From assembly GCF_003123685.1 (NCBI RefSeq), contig NZ_QCYJ01000029.1:1-64000 (forward strand): a stretch of 64,000 nt of DNA, read 5' to 3'. The position numbers and the translations under genes are program-made. Numbering within the stretch: the stretch's first letter is position 1; each line of letters starts with the position of its first letter. Origin of the DNA: Nocardia aurea (GTDB lineage Bacteria > Actinomycetota > Actinomycetes > Mycobacteriales > Mycobacteriaceae). Positions 53,455 through 62,560 of this stretch are shown here, piece by piece. A model generated the notes under the pieces. It made no database searches. It was not told where the DNA came from and was given only the letters and a program-made list of their open reading frames with translations.

Positions 53455-54832
53455 CTATTTGACGTCGTTGAGGCTCTTGCCGACATCGGCGAGGGTGGTA
53501 GCCGTGCCGTATTCCGCGGTGTAGCGGTAGGGGGTCACGTCGCAGCGGAACAGACCGCGGTCTGGTTTGAAATCGGCCTGTTTCCATCCCGCTGTGGTCG
53601 CCTGCATGACGTTGAAGCAGTCCGGTGCCGCGTCCTTGTTCGACAGATCGCGAGCGGTGTGCAAACCGCCGCCGGTCCAGGCCGTCTGCTTGGCCGCCGC
53701 GTCGAGTACGCATCGGCGAGTGAGCTGGTCACCACAACTTCCGGCGGCCTTGGCGAACAGCAGCCAGGAGGACAACGCTCGTACCGAACCCAACGCCAAT
53801 TCGGCGCCGGGTGCGTACTTCTCGACGAGGTCGTGCAACTGCTTCATCGCGGGTGAGGACACCGATGCTTCGATCGGGACCGCACCGGTCAGGTCGACGA
53901 CGTTGTTCTGCACGCCCACCGACTGCGCCGCAGCCTGGAGGAACTGGGGGTTGTAGGCGTTGTTGGTCGGGTCGATCCAATCGAGCTTGTAGTTCATGCC
54001 CGACAAGACATCCTCGAGCTTGCCCAGCTGTCGGAAGTCGCCGTAGAACACCAGACCCTTGACGTTCTTGTTCTTGATGGCCTGCGCGTACGGGGTCCAG
54101 TCCGACACACCCGAGGCGGGGTAGAGCTCGCTGTATGTCACCGCCGCCTCCGGCGGCCTTGATCGCCTCCACGGCTTTGTCGCCGAGCACCTTGGTCACC
54201 GGTGAGTCACCGTTGATGATGCCGATCGCGCCCGCCGATTCCGGATACGCCTCGTTCAGCAGCCATTTCCGGAATCCGAAGTAGGGCTCATAGTGCGCGT
54301 AGGTACTGGTCAGTGCGCTGACCTGCAAGTCCGACTGCAAATTCTGCGACTGCGAGACCTGGGCGGGGAACTCGGGCAGCAGGCACGAGAGACGGTCTTT
54401 GACACCGAGTCCGTCGAGCGCGGCGCCGCCACCGACGAGGGCGAAATCCTCTCGGCAGGCGTCGAGCATCCGAGGACGGACCTCGAGCAGATTGGTGTCA
54501 CGGACCTCGTACACCAGTTTTCTACCGTTGATGCCGCCCGCCGCGTTGCACCACGAAGTAAATGCCTTTGCCGCGTCGACGAATTCGGGCTGCTTGGTGA
54601 AGCCGACGTCGCTGAAGACACCGACTTTGATCTCGGTGGCCGTCACGCCCTGGGCCGGAGTTCCGCTGGGTGATCCGCCCTTGCAGACTCCGGACAGGTC
54701 ACCGAAGTTTCCGGAGGCCGTGGCCTGTGCGGTGGGCGCGGTGCCTTCTTCCTCACCGGTTCCGCTGCGCCCACATCCGGCGGCCAGCAGTGCCATCGCC
54801 ACCAGCGCGATGACTATTCGTTGCGATTTCAA
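53455..54832 (-). pseudogene. ABC substrate-binding lipoprotein, frameshifted
   Basis: A periplasmic-binding protein of the branched-chain amino acid type (PF13458 group). The lipobox is VAMALLAAGCGRSG; the first part runs TEIKVGVFSDVGFTKQPEFV to PVTKVLGDKAVEAIKAAGG. In the run GGAGGCGGCGGTGAC near 54145 the frame is lost; the next frame resumes VTYSELYPASGVSDWTPYAQ and continues to a normal end at 53455. One base change restores a protein of about 458 residues. Either a recent mutation or a sequencing error. It sits between the ferredoxin and SDR genes, yet no permease genes are nearby. Confidence 0.85.
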
Positions 54833-54973
54833 GTTTTCTCCTCAACTGGACCCCGATGACCAGCCGGCGACCGTGTCGTCATTAGCTACACCTGCGGAGG
54901 CCGCATTCGTGTTCTCGATAGATCTCGGAAGGCCGCAAGGCGGCCTTCGGTGGGTGACCGCTGCGGGGAGCGG

Positions 54974-55162
54974 CTATTCCGTCACGATCGCGTGTTCGGG
55001 ACAGGCATCGACCGCGTCGATGACCGCGTCGCCGTATTCGTTGGGCACCTCGGGGTTTCGCGCCTCGGCGTAGCCGTCGTCGTTGAGTTCGAAGACCTCG
55101 GGGCACAGTGCCACGCACACACCGTGTCCGCGGCAACGGTCGGAGTCGACCCAGACCTTCAT
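54974..55162 (-). CDS. Ferredoxin of P450-system type
   Basis: 62 residues: VDSDRCRGHGVCVALCPEVF at the N-terminus and DACPEHAIVTE at the end. Cysteines at 10, 16, 20 and 54 could hold a [3Fe-4S] or [4Fe-4S] cluster. It lies 157 bp downstream of the P450 gene and is the likely electron donor. No ferredoxin reductase is in the window. Confidence 0.9.
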   Translation of the reverse strand: MKVWVDSDRCRGHGVCVALCPEVFELNDDGYAEARNPEVPNEYGDAVIDAVDACPEHAIVTE

Positions 55163-55319
55163 CGGTGACCACCGATCATCGCGTGTGCGGTCGCCGCTAC
55201 CGCCGAGCGATATCGCGGAGAGGAGCTCAGCGTCTGATTGTCGTTCGACATCGAAGTTGTCCCTTCGCTATCACAGCGTGCGCGGGTCGCACTATCGCGA
55301 CATGGTGCGACCCGGTTCA

Positions 55320-56597
55320 TTACGCCTGCGTGTAGGTGATGTTCAGGTCGCGCAGGCCGCGCAACAGGAAGGTCGGCTCGTAGCTGTAGTTGCGGTGGCC
55401 GGGGGCACCGTGGGCGCTGTCGTCGATCGAGATATCGGTCAGACGGTCAAGCAACCGATTGAGGGTGACCTGGCCTTCGGTGCGGGCCAGCGGCGCGCCC
55501 GCGCAGGTGTGGATGCCACGGCCGAAGGCGATGTGCTCGCGCGAGTTGCGACGGTCGAGCTGGAACTCGTCGGGATTCTCGAATTTGCGCGGGTCGCGAT
55601 TGGCGGCGCCGATGCACAGCATCAGCACAGTGCCTGCCTTGATCTCGACCCCGCCCAGCACGGCGGTCTTGCGCGCCAGTCGGAAGTCGACCTTGGTCGG
55701 GCTTTCGAAACGCAGTGATTCCTCGATGAACGCACCGACCAGGCTGCGGTCCTCGCGCACCCGCTGCTGCAGTTCCGGCTGTTCGGCGAGTACACGCACG
55801 GCGGAGCTGAGCAGTTTGGTGACTGTCTCCTGCCCCGCGGCGAACAGGAAGGTCGCCGGTCGCACGATATCGATGACCTCGGGCACCGAGCCGTCGGGAT
55901 AGTTCGTGGCCGCGAGCACGCCGAGGATATCCTCGCGCGGGGAGTTGCGGCGGTCGGTGATGTACTCGCTGAAGGTGTCTTCGAGCCACTGCAACGGATT
56001 GGAGGCCACCGGCTCGTGATCCAGCGCGCCCACCCTGGTGCCGGGATCCTTGTGACCTGCCAGGCGCGTGCGGAACTCGTGGCGATCGGATTCGGGCACA
56101 CCGAGCAGGTCGGCGATGACCAGAGTGGCGAAGGGTTTGCCGTAGTCCTCGAGGAACTCGCACCGGCCCAGTTCGACGATCTCGTCGAACTGGCGATCGG
56201 CCAGCCGCCACATGTAGTCCTCGTTCTCCTTGAGGCGCTTGGGCGTCAGTAGTCGGCTCAACAGGGTCCGAGTCCGGGTGTGGTCCGGCGGATCCATGGT
56301 CACCATGTGCTCGTAGAGCGGGAGCTGGTGGCGATGGGCCTCGATCTGCGCGGTGATGTCGTCGCCCTCGGGCACGAACGGCAGAGGCGGGAAAGGCCCA
56401 CCGATCGAGATGCAGGCCGAGAACGCGTCGGTGTTGCGGAACGCCTCGTTGGCTTCCTGGTATCCGGTGACGGCGACGACGCCGTGGTTGGGCTCACGGA
56501 AGACCGGATTCTGGCTACGTAGGTAGTCCAGATATTCGTACGGGTCTTGCGCGATCGACGCATCGGAGAAGTAGTCGACAGACGCCAAGTCGGTCAT
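55320..56597 (-). CDS. Cytochrome P450
   Basis: 425 residues of a soluble class I bacterial P450. Seen are the I-helix FLFAAGQETVTKLL, the ExxR in FIEESLRFESPTKVD, and the haem loop FGRGIHTCAGAPLARTEG with the axial Cys. The I-helix has Gly-Gln-Glu-Thr in place of the usual Gly-x-Asp/Glu-Thr. The ATG at 56597 follows GAAAGG; upstream codons do not look like the family. It is divergent from the SDR at 57117. Confidence 0.93.
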   Translation of the reverse strand: MTDLASVDYFSDASIAQDPYEYLDYLRSQNPVFREPNHGVVAVTGYQEANEAFRNTDAFSACISIGGPFPPLPFVPEGDDITAQIEAHRHQLPLYEHMVTMDPPDHTRTRTLLSRLLTPKRLKENEDYMWRLADRQFDEIVELGRCEFLEDYGKPFATLVIADLLGVPESDRHEFRTRLAGHKDPGTRVGALDHEPVASNPLQWLEDTFSEYITDRRNSPREDILGVLAATNYPDGSVPEVIDIVRPATFLFAAGQETVTKLLSSAVRVLAEQPELQQRVREDRSLVGAFIEESLRFESPTKVDFRLARKTAVLGGVEIKAGTVLMLCIGAANRDPRKFENPDEFQLDRRNSREHIAFGRGIHTCAGAPLARTEGQVTLNRLLDRLTDISIDDSAHGAPGHRNYSYEPTFLLRGLRDLNITYTQA

Positions 56598-56774
56598 TGT
56601 CAGCCTTTCGAACAGGAGCTGTGGCCACCGGCCGAGGACAGTCGATCGGAGGGTCGAGTCGGAGTTGATCGGAGACCGAGTCGAGGTCCCGTCAACGTCA
56701 CAAAGGGCAGCTGTCGGCATCACCTCGGCGGTGCTCGCCGCAGACAGGTTCTTGACGTCCTATCCGATCTAGAC

Positions 56775-56788
56775 TTATCGATCGATCA
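56775..56788. promoter_or_regulatory. Operator-like repeat, copy 1
   Basis: TTATC-GATC-GATCA; one mismatch from the perfect repeat at 57038. Confidence 0.35.
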
Positions 56789-57037
56789 AATTTTCGGAGT
56801 CGAGTATGAGTATCACGTAGCCCAGTGCATGGTCAAGGGTGTCGACCTGATCCGAGATCGACGAGCAAGCCGACCTTTGCAACAGACCGCCCAATAACGC
56901 GGCTGCACACCATCTACCTGCATCTAATCGTCGCCGCTGTGGTGAGACAGCAGTGTGGGATAGTGTCGACTCCGCAGTGTGTCGGCGGACTTTCAGCTGA
57001 TCGGCCGTTGACAACGAAGTGTTCTCGATGTCACATT

Positions 57038-57051
57038 TGATCGTCTGATCA
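57038..57051. promoter_or_regulatory. Operator-like repeat, copy 2
   Basis: TGATC-GTCT-GATCA, perfect inverted repeat 66 bp before the SDR start at 57117. Confidence 0.45.
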
Positions 57052-57116
57052 GTAGATTGACCGTAGATATTCATCGGACCGCACGAGCGGTCACCCTCCG
57101 AGGAACGGGGTTTTCC

Positions 57117-57956
57117 ATGGTTGGACGTGTCGAAGGCAAGGTTGCCTTCATCACGGGTGCTGCGCGTGGTCAGGGACGCAGCCACGCATTGCGCCTGGCG
57201 CAGGAAGGCGCCGATATCATCGCCGTCGACGTGTGCAAGCCGGTCAGCGGGACCGATCTGATCGCCGCGTCCACTCCGGACGACCTGGCCGATACCGTCG
57301 AACTGGTGAAGCGTCTGGGCAGGCGGATCATCGCTACAGAAGTCGACGTTCGCGACTTCGACGCGCTCAAGGCCGCGGTCGACGACGGTGTCGAGCAGTT
57401 GGGCCGCCTGGACGTCATCGTGGCCAACGCGGGCATCGGCAACGGCGGGCAGACCCTGGACCAGCTCGAGGAGCAGGACTGGAATGTCATGATCGACATC
57501 AACCTCTCCGGCGTCTGGAAGACCGTGAAAGCCGCTGTGCCGCATCTGCTCTCGCAAGGTACCGGCGGATCGATCATCCTGACCAGTTCGGTCGGCGGGC
57601 TGAAAGCCTACCCGCACACCGGTCACTACATCGCCGCCAAGCACGGCGTGGTCGGCCTGATGCGCACCTTCGCCATCGAGCTGGGACAGCATTCGATCCG
57701 GGTCAACTCGGTGCATCCGACCAACGTCAACACCCCGATGTTCATGAACGTCGGGACGATGAAGATGTTCCGTCCGGACCTGGAGAGTCCGACCATCGAT
57801 GATTTCCGTCCGGTCGCGCAATTCATGCACGTGCTGCCCATCGGCTGGGTCGAGCCGGTCGACATCAGCAACGCGGTGCTGTTCCTGGCCTCCGACGAAG
57901 CCCGCTACGTCACAGGTCTTCCCCTGACGGTCGACGCGGGCAGCACCCTGAAGTAG
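57117..57956 (+). CDS. Mycofactocin-coupled SDR oxidoreductase
   Basis: 279 residues. VAFITGAARGQGRSHALRLA and EGADIIAVDVCKPVSG mark the same carveol-dehydrogenase-like group as the gene at 52540. Catalytic motifs: ILTSSVGG and YIAAKHG; the C-terminus has YVTGLPLTVDAGSTLK. The ATG at 57117 gives the normal start; the ribosome binding site GAGGAACGGGG is a little far. First gene of a plus-strand pair. Confidence 0.92.
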   Translation: MVGRVEGKVAFITGAARGQGRSHALRLAQEGADIIAVDVCKPVSGTDLIAASTPDDLADTVELVKRLGRRIIATEVDVRDFDALKAAVDDGVEQLGRLDVIVANAGIGNGGQTLDQLEEQDWNVMIDINLSGVWKTVKAAVPHLLSQGTGGSIILTSSVGGLKAYPHTGHYIAAKHGVVGLMRTFAIELGQHSIRVNSVHPTNVNTPMFMNVGTMKMFRPDLESPTIDDFRPVAQFMHVLPIGWVEPVDISNAVLFLASDEARYVTGLPLTVDAGSTLK

Positions 57957-57963
57957 GACACCG

Positions 57964-57987
57964 GTCCGCCGGTCGCGACCGGCGGAC
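57964..57987. terminator. 24-bp perfect palindrome after SDR
   Basis: GTCCGCCGGTCG followed directly by its complement, eight bases after the stop, then GTTTC. Likely an intrinsic terminator. Confidence 0.65.
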
Positions 57988-58169
57988 GTTTCGGGTACAG
58001 CGGTGGGAGTCGGCACCGACCGACGCCGGTCGGCGATCCGGACCACCCACGAGCCGGGCGGGGACGTGCTCGGCCGATCCGCACCTTGCCCAGCCGTCGG
58101 CTGAGCAGGCACCCGGCCTGTGTCGGGGGGAGAAGTACAACCACAACCAACCACTATGGGAGACATATC

Positions 58170-58988
58170 GTGCGCGTAGGTTTTATCGGACTCGGCAGCC
58201 AGGGCGGCCCCATGGCGCGGCGGATCATCGAGGCGGGACACCCGACCACATTGTGGGCGCGTCGCCCCGAGACACTGGCCGCCTTCGCCGACACCGATGC
58301 CACGGTCGCGCAATCCCCGGCCGAGCTCGCCGCAGCCAGTGACCTGGTCTGCCTGTGCGTGGTCGGCGATGCCGATGTCACCCAGGTCGTCGAGGGCACC
58401 GAGGGAGTGCTGAGTGGTTTGGCGCGCGGCGGCGTCATCGCCGTACACAGCACGATTCATCCCGACACCTGTCGCGAGATCGCGAAAATCGCTGCTGACC
58501 AAGGTGTTCAGGTCATCGACGCACCGGTGAGCGGCGGCGGTCAGGCGGCCGCAGAAGGCCGGCTCCTGGTGATGGTCGGCGGCGAGACCGACACCGTCGA
58601 ACGGTGCAAGCCGATCTTCGACTCCTACGCCGGACGAGTCGTGCACCTGGGTGATCTCGGCGCCGGTCAGGTCGCGAAACTTCTCAACAATCTGCTGTTC
58701 ACCGCGAATCTCGCAACCGCGGCAACGACTTTCACTCTCGGCAAGCAGTTGGGTATCGATCCACAGCGGCTGGGCGAATTCCTGTCCGAGGGCACCGCGA
58801 ACAGTTTCGCGCTGAGCACGATCGCCCCGCTGGGCGGGAGCCTCGAGATCCTGGCCGCCCACGCCAGTGGTCTGCTGCGTAAGGATGTCGGACTCATCGG
58901 CGATCTCGCCGACCGTGCCGCGGCCGAGCGGGGTGCGGTCGTTACCGCCGCCGAGGCGACGCTGGACCTGATGGAGTCGCTGCGCTGA
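58170..58988 (+). CDS. 3-hydroxyisobutyrate/6-phosphogluconate-type dehydrogenase
   Basis: 272 residues of the beta-hydroxyacid dehydrogenase family: VGFIGLGSQGGPMARRIIEA (cofactor), IDAPVSGGGQAAAEG (substrate) and GQVAKLLNNLLF with the catalytic Lys. Substrate could be a hydroxy acid from the same pathway. GTG start at 58170 with GGGAGA upstream. It is 213 bp after the SDR with a terminator between, so it may have its own promoter. Confidence 0.9.
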   Translation: MRVGFIGLGSQGGPMARRIIEAGHPTTLWARRPETLAAFADTDATVAQSPAELAAASDLVCLCVVGDADVTQVVEGTEGVLSGLARGGVIAVHSTIHPDTCREIAKIAADQGVQVIDAPVSGGGQAAAEGRLLVMVGGETDTVERCKPIFDSYAGRVVHLGDLGAGQVAKLLNNLLFTANLATAATTFTLGKQLGIDPQRLGEFLSEGTANSFALSTIAPLGGSLEILAAHASGLLRKDVGLIGDLADRAAAERGAVVTAAEATLDLMESLR

Positions 58989-58993
58989 CGATC

Positions 58994-59027
58994 GTGACGG
59001 ATCGGTCGTTCGCGGCCGATCCGTCAC
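58994..59027. terminator. Bidirectional stem-loop between convergent genes
   Basis: GTGACGGATCGG and its complement, 12-bp arms with a 10-base loop, between the dehydrogenase stop (58988) and the thioesterase stop (59024). Confidence 0.7.
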
Positions 59028-59848
59028 GAGTGGAACCTGAGCAGTCCCTCTTGCGCGAACGAGGCGACCAGTGTGCCGTCCTCGGTGAAGACATCCCCAC
59101 GCCCGAAGCAACGGGCGTGTGCGGCCACCGGACTGTGGTGACGCAGCAGGAGCCAGTCGTCGGTACTGAACGGGTGATGGAACCACACGGTGTGCGAGGT
59201 CGTGGCCGCACTCCACGCGCTGCCGTTGCCGTGGTGGTTGTAGCCAGCGAACGGGCGCAGCGCGGTACCGATGAGATTCATATCCGAGGCGTAGGCGAGT
59301 AATGCCTCCGCGAGTGAGGAATCCACCGCGGGCGTGCGCATCCATAGGTCGTAGTCGGGTGCTTTCGCGGTGAGGGAGTTCAGATCGTCGGTCGTGCGGG
59401 CTTCCCAGGGCAGCAGGCCGTGGCTGATCCGGAATTCGGACGACAGCATCGGCGGAACAGAAATTGCTGCTTGATTCTCCGGCCCGTCTTCGATGACGTG
59501 CAGACTCACCGAGGCAGTGGCGAGCACTTGGCTGTCCTGTTGGGCGAGGATTGCGAGCGTGGCGAAGGACCGCCCGATCCGCACCCGACGCGCCACATAG
59601 CGGACCGGCCTGCGTCCCTTGCCTTCCCGTATGAATTGCACGTGCAACGATTTCACCGCTTTGTCGGGACATGCCGCCGCCGCGACGCGGATGAACTGCG
59701 CGAGCACCTGGCCACCGAAGAGGCGGTCGAGTTCGAGCTGCTGGCTGTCGGCCTCGAAAATCGCTGTGTCACCGTCGGCCTCCGGTGAGTGCACGGGCGG
59801 CGAACGCAGCTCGAGGCAGCGAAGCAGATCGGACCAGTCGGCGGGCAC
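59024..59848 (-). CDS. Acyl-CoA thioesterase, TesB-like
   Basis: 274 residues with the double hot-dog fold of TesB/ACOT8: ELDRLFGGQVLAQFIRVAAA, VKSLHVQFIREGKGRRPVRY, then the second half (SLAEALLAYASDMNLIGTAL, HTVWFHHPFSTDDWLLLRHH). It frees acids from CoA esters. Start ATG at 59848. Downstream of the aldehyde dehydrogenase but separated from it by 380 bp and two strong stem-loops. Confidence 0.88.
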   Translation of the reverse strand: MPADWSDLLRCLELRSPPVHSPEADGDTAIFEADSQQLELDRLFGGQVLAQFIRVAAAACPDKAVKSLHVQFIREGKGRRPVRYVARRVRIGRSFATLAILAQQDSQVLATASVSLHVIEDGPENQAAISVPPMLSSEFRISHGLLPWEARTTDDLNSLTAKAPDYDLWMRTPAVDSSLAEALLAYASDMNLIGTALRPFAGYNHHGNGSAWSAATTSHTVWFHHPFSTDDWLLLRHHSPVAAHARCFGRGDVFTEDGTLVASFAQEGLLRFHS

Positions 59849-60070
59849 GCCAGCCCCTTTCAGAATGAACGAGTGCGTGCGCGCGCCGACGGTGGCTGTC
59901 GTTGCGCATGACGCGGTCGATGACGAGTTGCGCTCAGACGGGGATCGGGCATCACACGATCACCGGGGCGAGCTCGCGCACGCTGTGCGGACGCGAGAAC
60001 GCGGCGCAGCTGGGGAAGATCTCGAATGTCGCGGCGAGGCCAGACCCGCCCCAGCCGACGCAGTTCCTGG

Positions 60071-60113
60071 CTCGTACCCACCTGGGCCAACGGGTGCCCC
60101 AGGTGGGTACGAG
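60071..60113. terminator. Stem-loop with 16-bp perfect stem
   Basis: CTCGTACCCACCTGGG and its exact complement around an 11-base loop. With the 40-bp palindrome at 60170 it forms a double structure between the aldehyde dehydrogenase and thioesterase genes. Confidence 0.5.
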
Positions 60114-60169
60114 CGTGCCGTCGAGGCGGACAGTCCATCGGGTATCCACTTTCATCATTCGTTCGTGGC

Positions 60170-60209
60170 GGTGTCGGCCTACTGCCCGCGCGGGCAGTAG
60201 GCCGACACC
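60170..60209. terminator. 40-bp perfect palindrome after aldehyde dehydrogenase
   Basis: Two 20-base arms (GGTGTCGGCCTACTGCCCGC and its complement) with no spacer, 18 bp after the aldehyde dehydrogenase stop. Likely its terminator. Confidence 0.7.
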
Positions 60210-60227
60210 TGATCTGTTGCGTGCGGG

Positions 60228-61703
60228 TCAGCTCATTCCGATCCGAATGTTCTTCACCTGAAGGAATTCGTTCAGGCCGTCGAGTCCACCGGTCCGGCCG
60301 AACCCGCTCTGCTTGTAGCCGCCGTAAGGCCCCTGGGGCGAGATATCGCTGATCTGGTTGATCCAGATCGATCCCGCTTCCAGTTGCCGCGAGACACGGT
60401 GCGCACGAGTGAGATTGGTGGTTTGGATAAACGCGTTCAGACCGTAGGGACTGTCATTGGCGATCCGGATCGCATCGGCTTCGTCGGTGAACTTGATGAC
60501 AGACACCACCGGTCCGAAGGTTTCGACCTGGGCCAGCGCCGACCGGTTGTCGACGTCGGCGAATACTGTCGGTTCGATGTAGAAGCCCTCGGCCAGGTCT
60601 CCACCGATCCGTTTTCCGCCGGTGACCAGTTCGCCTGAGCGTGTGGTGACAGCTTCATCGATCACGCTCAGGATGCGGTCGGTGTCGTGCTGGCTCACCA
60701 CCGGACCGAAGACGACGCTCGGGTCGAAGGGGTCTCCGACCTTCGCGGCCTCGACGGCACCGACGAACTTGTCCAGGAACGCGTCGTACACCGATTCCTG
60801 GACGAGGACCCGGCTCGCACTGGCACAACTCTGTCCGGACTGGACGATGGGGCCCTGGTAGGCCGACAACTGCGCCGCAGCATCGAGGTCGGCATCGGCG
60901 AACACGAGATTGGCGGATTTGCCCCCGAGTTCGGCGACCACCGGAGTGAGGTTCTGCGCGGCGGCGGTCAGGATCTTGCGCGCGGTCTCGCCCCCGCCGG
61001 TGAAGTGGATCTTGCTGATCCCGCGGTGTCGCACGAGCGCGTCGCCGCCCTCGGTGCGCGCGGGCACGATGTTCACCAAGCCCGCAGGCAGTCCGACTTC
61101 CGCGCACAACTCACCGAAGCGCAGCGCCGCGAACGGCGCCAGCGCCGACGGCTTGAAGACAACGGCGTTTCCCGCAGCCAACGCCGGTGCTACGCAGGCG
61201 GCCGCGACGACCATCGAACCGTTCCACGGGGCGATGACGCCGACGACGCCGTAGGGTTCGCGTTCGATCAGGTTGAGATCGAACGACCCGGCCACCGGAC
61301 TGCTGAGGCCGTGTGGCTTGTCGACATATCCGGCGAAGTGCCGCAGGAAACGTTCGACAAGAATCGTGTTGATCGCCAGCGATACCGGGACACCGTAGTC
61401 CTGCACGTTGAGCTGGGAGAATTCGCCCATGTGGTCGCGCACGGCGTCGGCGAGATCGATCAGCAGGTCGCGGCGACGGTCGGCGGTGAACGACATCCAT
61501 TCCCGCTGAGCGTGTTTGCCGGAGGCGACCGCCAGGTCGATCTCCTCGGGTCCGGCCAGGGCGATCGTCCCGTTCGAGCGGCCGGTGCCGGGGAAGATGT
61601 GCTCGTGGGTGCCACCGGAGGATCGATCGATCCGATCGCCGCCGATGAACAGCCCACCCGGCAGCGAAGGTGCGGGCTGGTGATTGTCAGTGGTGGAGAC
61701 CAT
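60228..61703 (-). CDS. NAD(P)-dependent aldehyde dehydrogenase
   Basis: 491 residues of the classical ALDH superfamily. The Glu motif is VVAELGGKSANLVFADAD; the catalytic Cys lies in VQSGQSCASASRVLV; cofactor region AIAPWNGSMVVAA-like is given as GVIAPWNGSMVVAAACVAPA; the end FGRTGGLDGLNEFLQVKNI is usual. The ATG at 61703 follows TAGGAGC. Last gene of the SDR-SDR-CMD-ALDH operon. Confidence 0.95.
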   Translation of the reverse strand: MVSTTDNHQPAPSLPGGLFIGGDRIDRSSGGTHEHIFPGTGRSNGTIALAGPEEIDLAVASGKHAQREWMSFTADRRRDLLIDLADAVRDHMGEFSQLNVQDYGVPVSLAINTILVERFLRHFAGYVDKPHGLSSPVAGSFDLNLIEREPYGVVGVIAPWNGSMVVAAACVAPALAAGNAVVFKPSALAPFAALRFGELCAEVGLPAGLVNIVPARTEGGDALVRHRGISKIHFTGGGETARKILTAAAQNLTPVVAELGGKSANLVFADADLDAAAQLSAYQGPIVQSGQSCASASRVLVQESVYDAFLDKFVGAVEAAKVGDPFDPSVVFGPVVSQHDTDRILSVIDEAVTTRSGELVTGGKRIGGDLAEGFYIEPTVFADVDNRSALAQVETFGPVVSVIKFTDEADAIRIANDSPYGLNAFIQTTNLTRAHRVSRQLEAGSIWINQISDISPQGPYGGYKQSGFGRTGGLDGLNEFLQVKNIRIGMS

Positions 61704-61711
61704 GTCTGCTC

Positions 61712-62560
61712 CTAGGAAGTCGTTGCGGCTTCGTCACGCCACTCCCGGAGAACCCGGGCCTTCTGCTCACCGATCACGTGACTGAGATAGGCCGCCTTGG
61801 GCAACCCGGAGTACGCGCCGAATTGCAGAGCCAGTTCGTCCATCTCCTCGAAGGAGATGTCGCGGCTCTTCATCGCCGCGTAGACATGAGACAGGATCGG
61901 CAGCGGCGCGTCCTGGAATCCCACGCACGCCACCGTGATCAACCGGCGCGCTCTCATATCCAGTCCGGGCCGAACCCACATCTCGCCGAAGACGAAATTG
62001 AGAATGCCCGCCCCCTGGTAGGGGTTGTCCCGGTCCGGCGCGTAGGGCATGCAGTTGATGTCTTTGAAGGTCGCCGTGCCCTGCACCAGGCGCTCTTCCG
62101 GGTCGCTCGGAGTGACCAGGGGCAGTAGCGGTTCCGGCGGGGGCAAGGGTAGGCCACGTTCGCGATGGATCCGGTCCCACTGGATGTCGACGACGATGTT
62201 GAACCGTGACGCCTTCGGCCATCCTGCGTAGACCGCGAAATGCAATACTGTTTCACGCATTTCGGCAATCGTGATGTCGCCGCTGTTCAGCGCGGCGTAG
62301 ACGTGGTCGACCAGATCCTGTTCGGAGTCGGAGTCGGCCACGCACGACAGCGTGATGAACCGGCGATCGCGGCGGCTGAGCACCGAGCGGGTCCACACCT
62401 CGGCGAAGACGAAGTCGATCAGGCCGCTGGTCGCCGTCGGGCTCGAATCCGCCGGTGGCTCGAAGGTCATGACGTCGGCGAACTCACGTCGGCCTCGTTC
62501 CGAACGCTGCGCGGCATCTGCCGCCGCCGTGTCGATGGTTCCCATTTCATTCGCTTTCAT
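61712..62560 (-). CDS. Double carboxymuconolactone decarboxylase-like protein
   Basis: 282 residues with two CMD (PF02627-like) repeats: first RDRRFITLSCVADSDSEQDL ... VDHVYAALNSGDITIAEMRE; second RARRLITVACVGFQDAPLPI ... LSHVYAAMKSRDISFEEMDE. Each ends with a FGAYSGLPKA/FAVYAGWPKA motif. AhpD-type cysteines are not present, so a redox role is unlikely; a lyase or unknown role is possible. Start overlaps the SDR stop (ATGA). Confidence 0.85.
   Translation of the reverse strand: MKANEMGTIDTAAADAAQRSERGRREFADVMTFEPPADSSPTATSGLIDFVFAEVWTRSVLSRRDRRFITLSCVADSDSEQDLVDHVYAALNSGDITIAEMRETVLHFAVYAGWPKASRFNIVVDIQWDRIHRERGLPLPPPEPLLPLVTPSDPEERLVQGTATFKDINCMPYAPDRDNPYQGAGILNFVFGEMWVRPGLDMRARRLITVACVGFQDAPLPILSHVYAAMKSRDISFEEMDELALQFGAYSGLPKAAYLSHVIGEQKARVLREWRDEAATTS

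Larger units (their letters stand above)
56598..57116. other. Divergent promoter region
   Basis: It holds the promoters of the P450 and SDR operons and two TGATC-N4-GATCA-type repeats at 56775 and 57038. No gene is supported inside it. Confidence 0.5.

Noticed and set aside
56775..59672. Very long open frame (965 codons) on the minus strand
   Set aside because: It is antisense to the clear SDR and dehydrogenase genes at 57117 and 58170 and shows no family motif; high GC makes such frames common.
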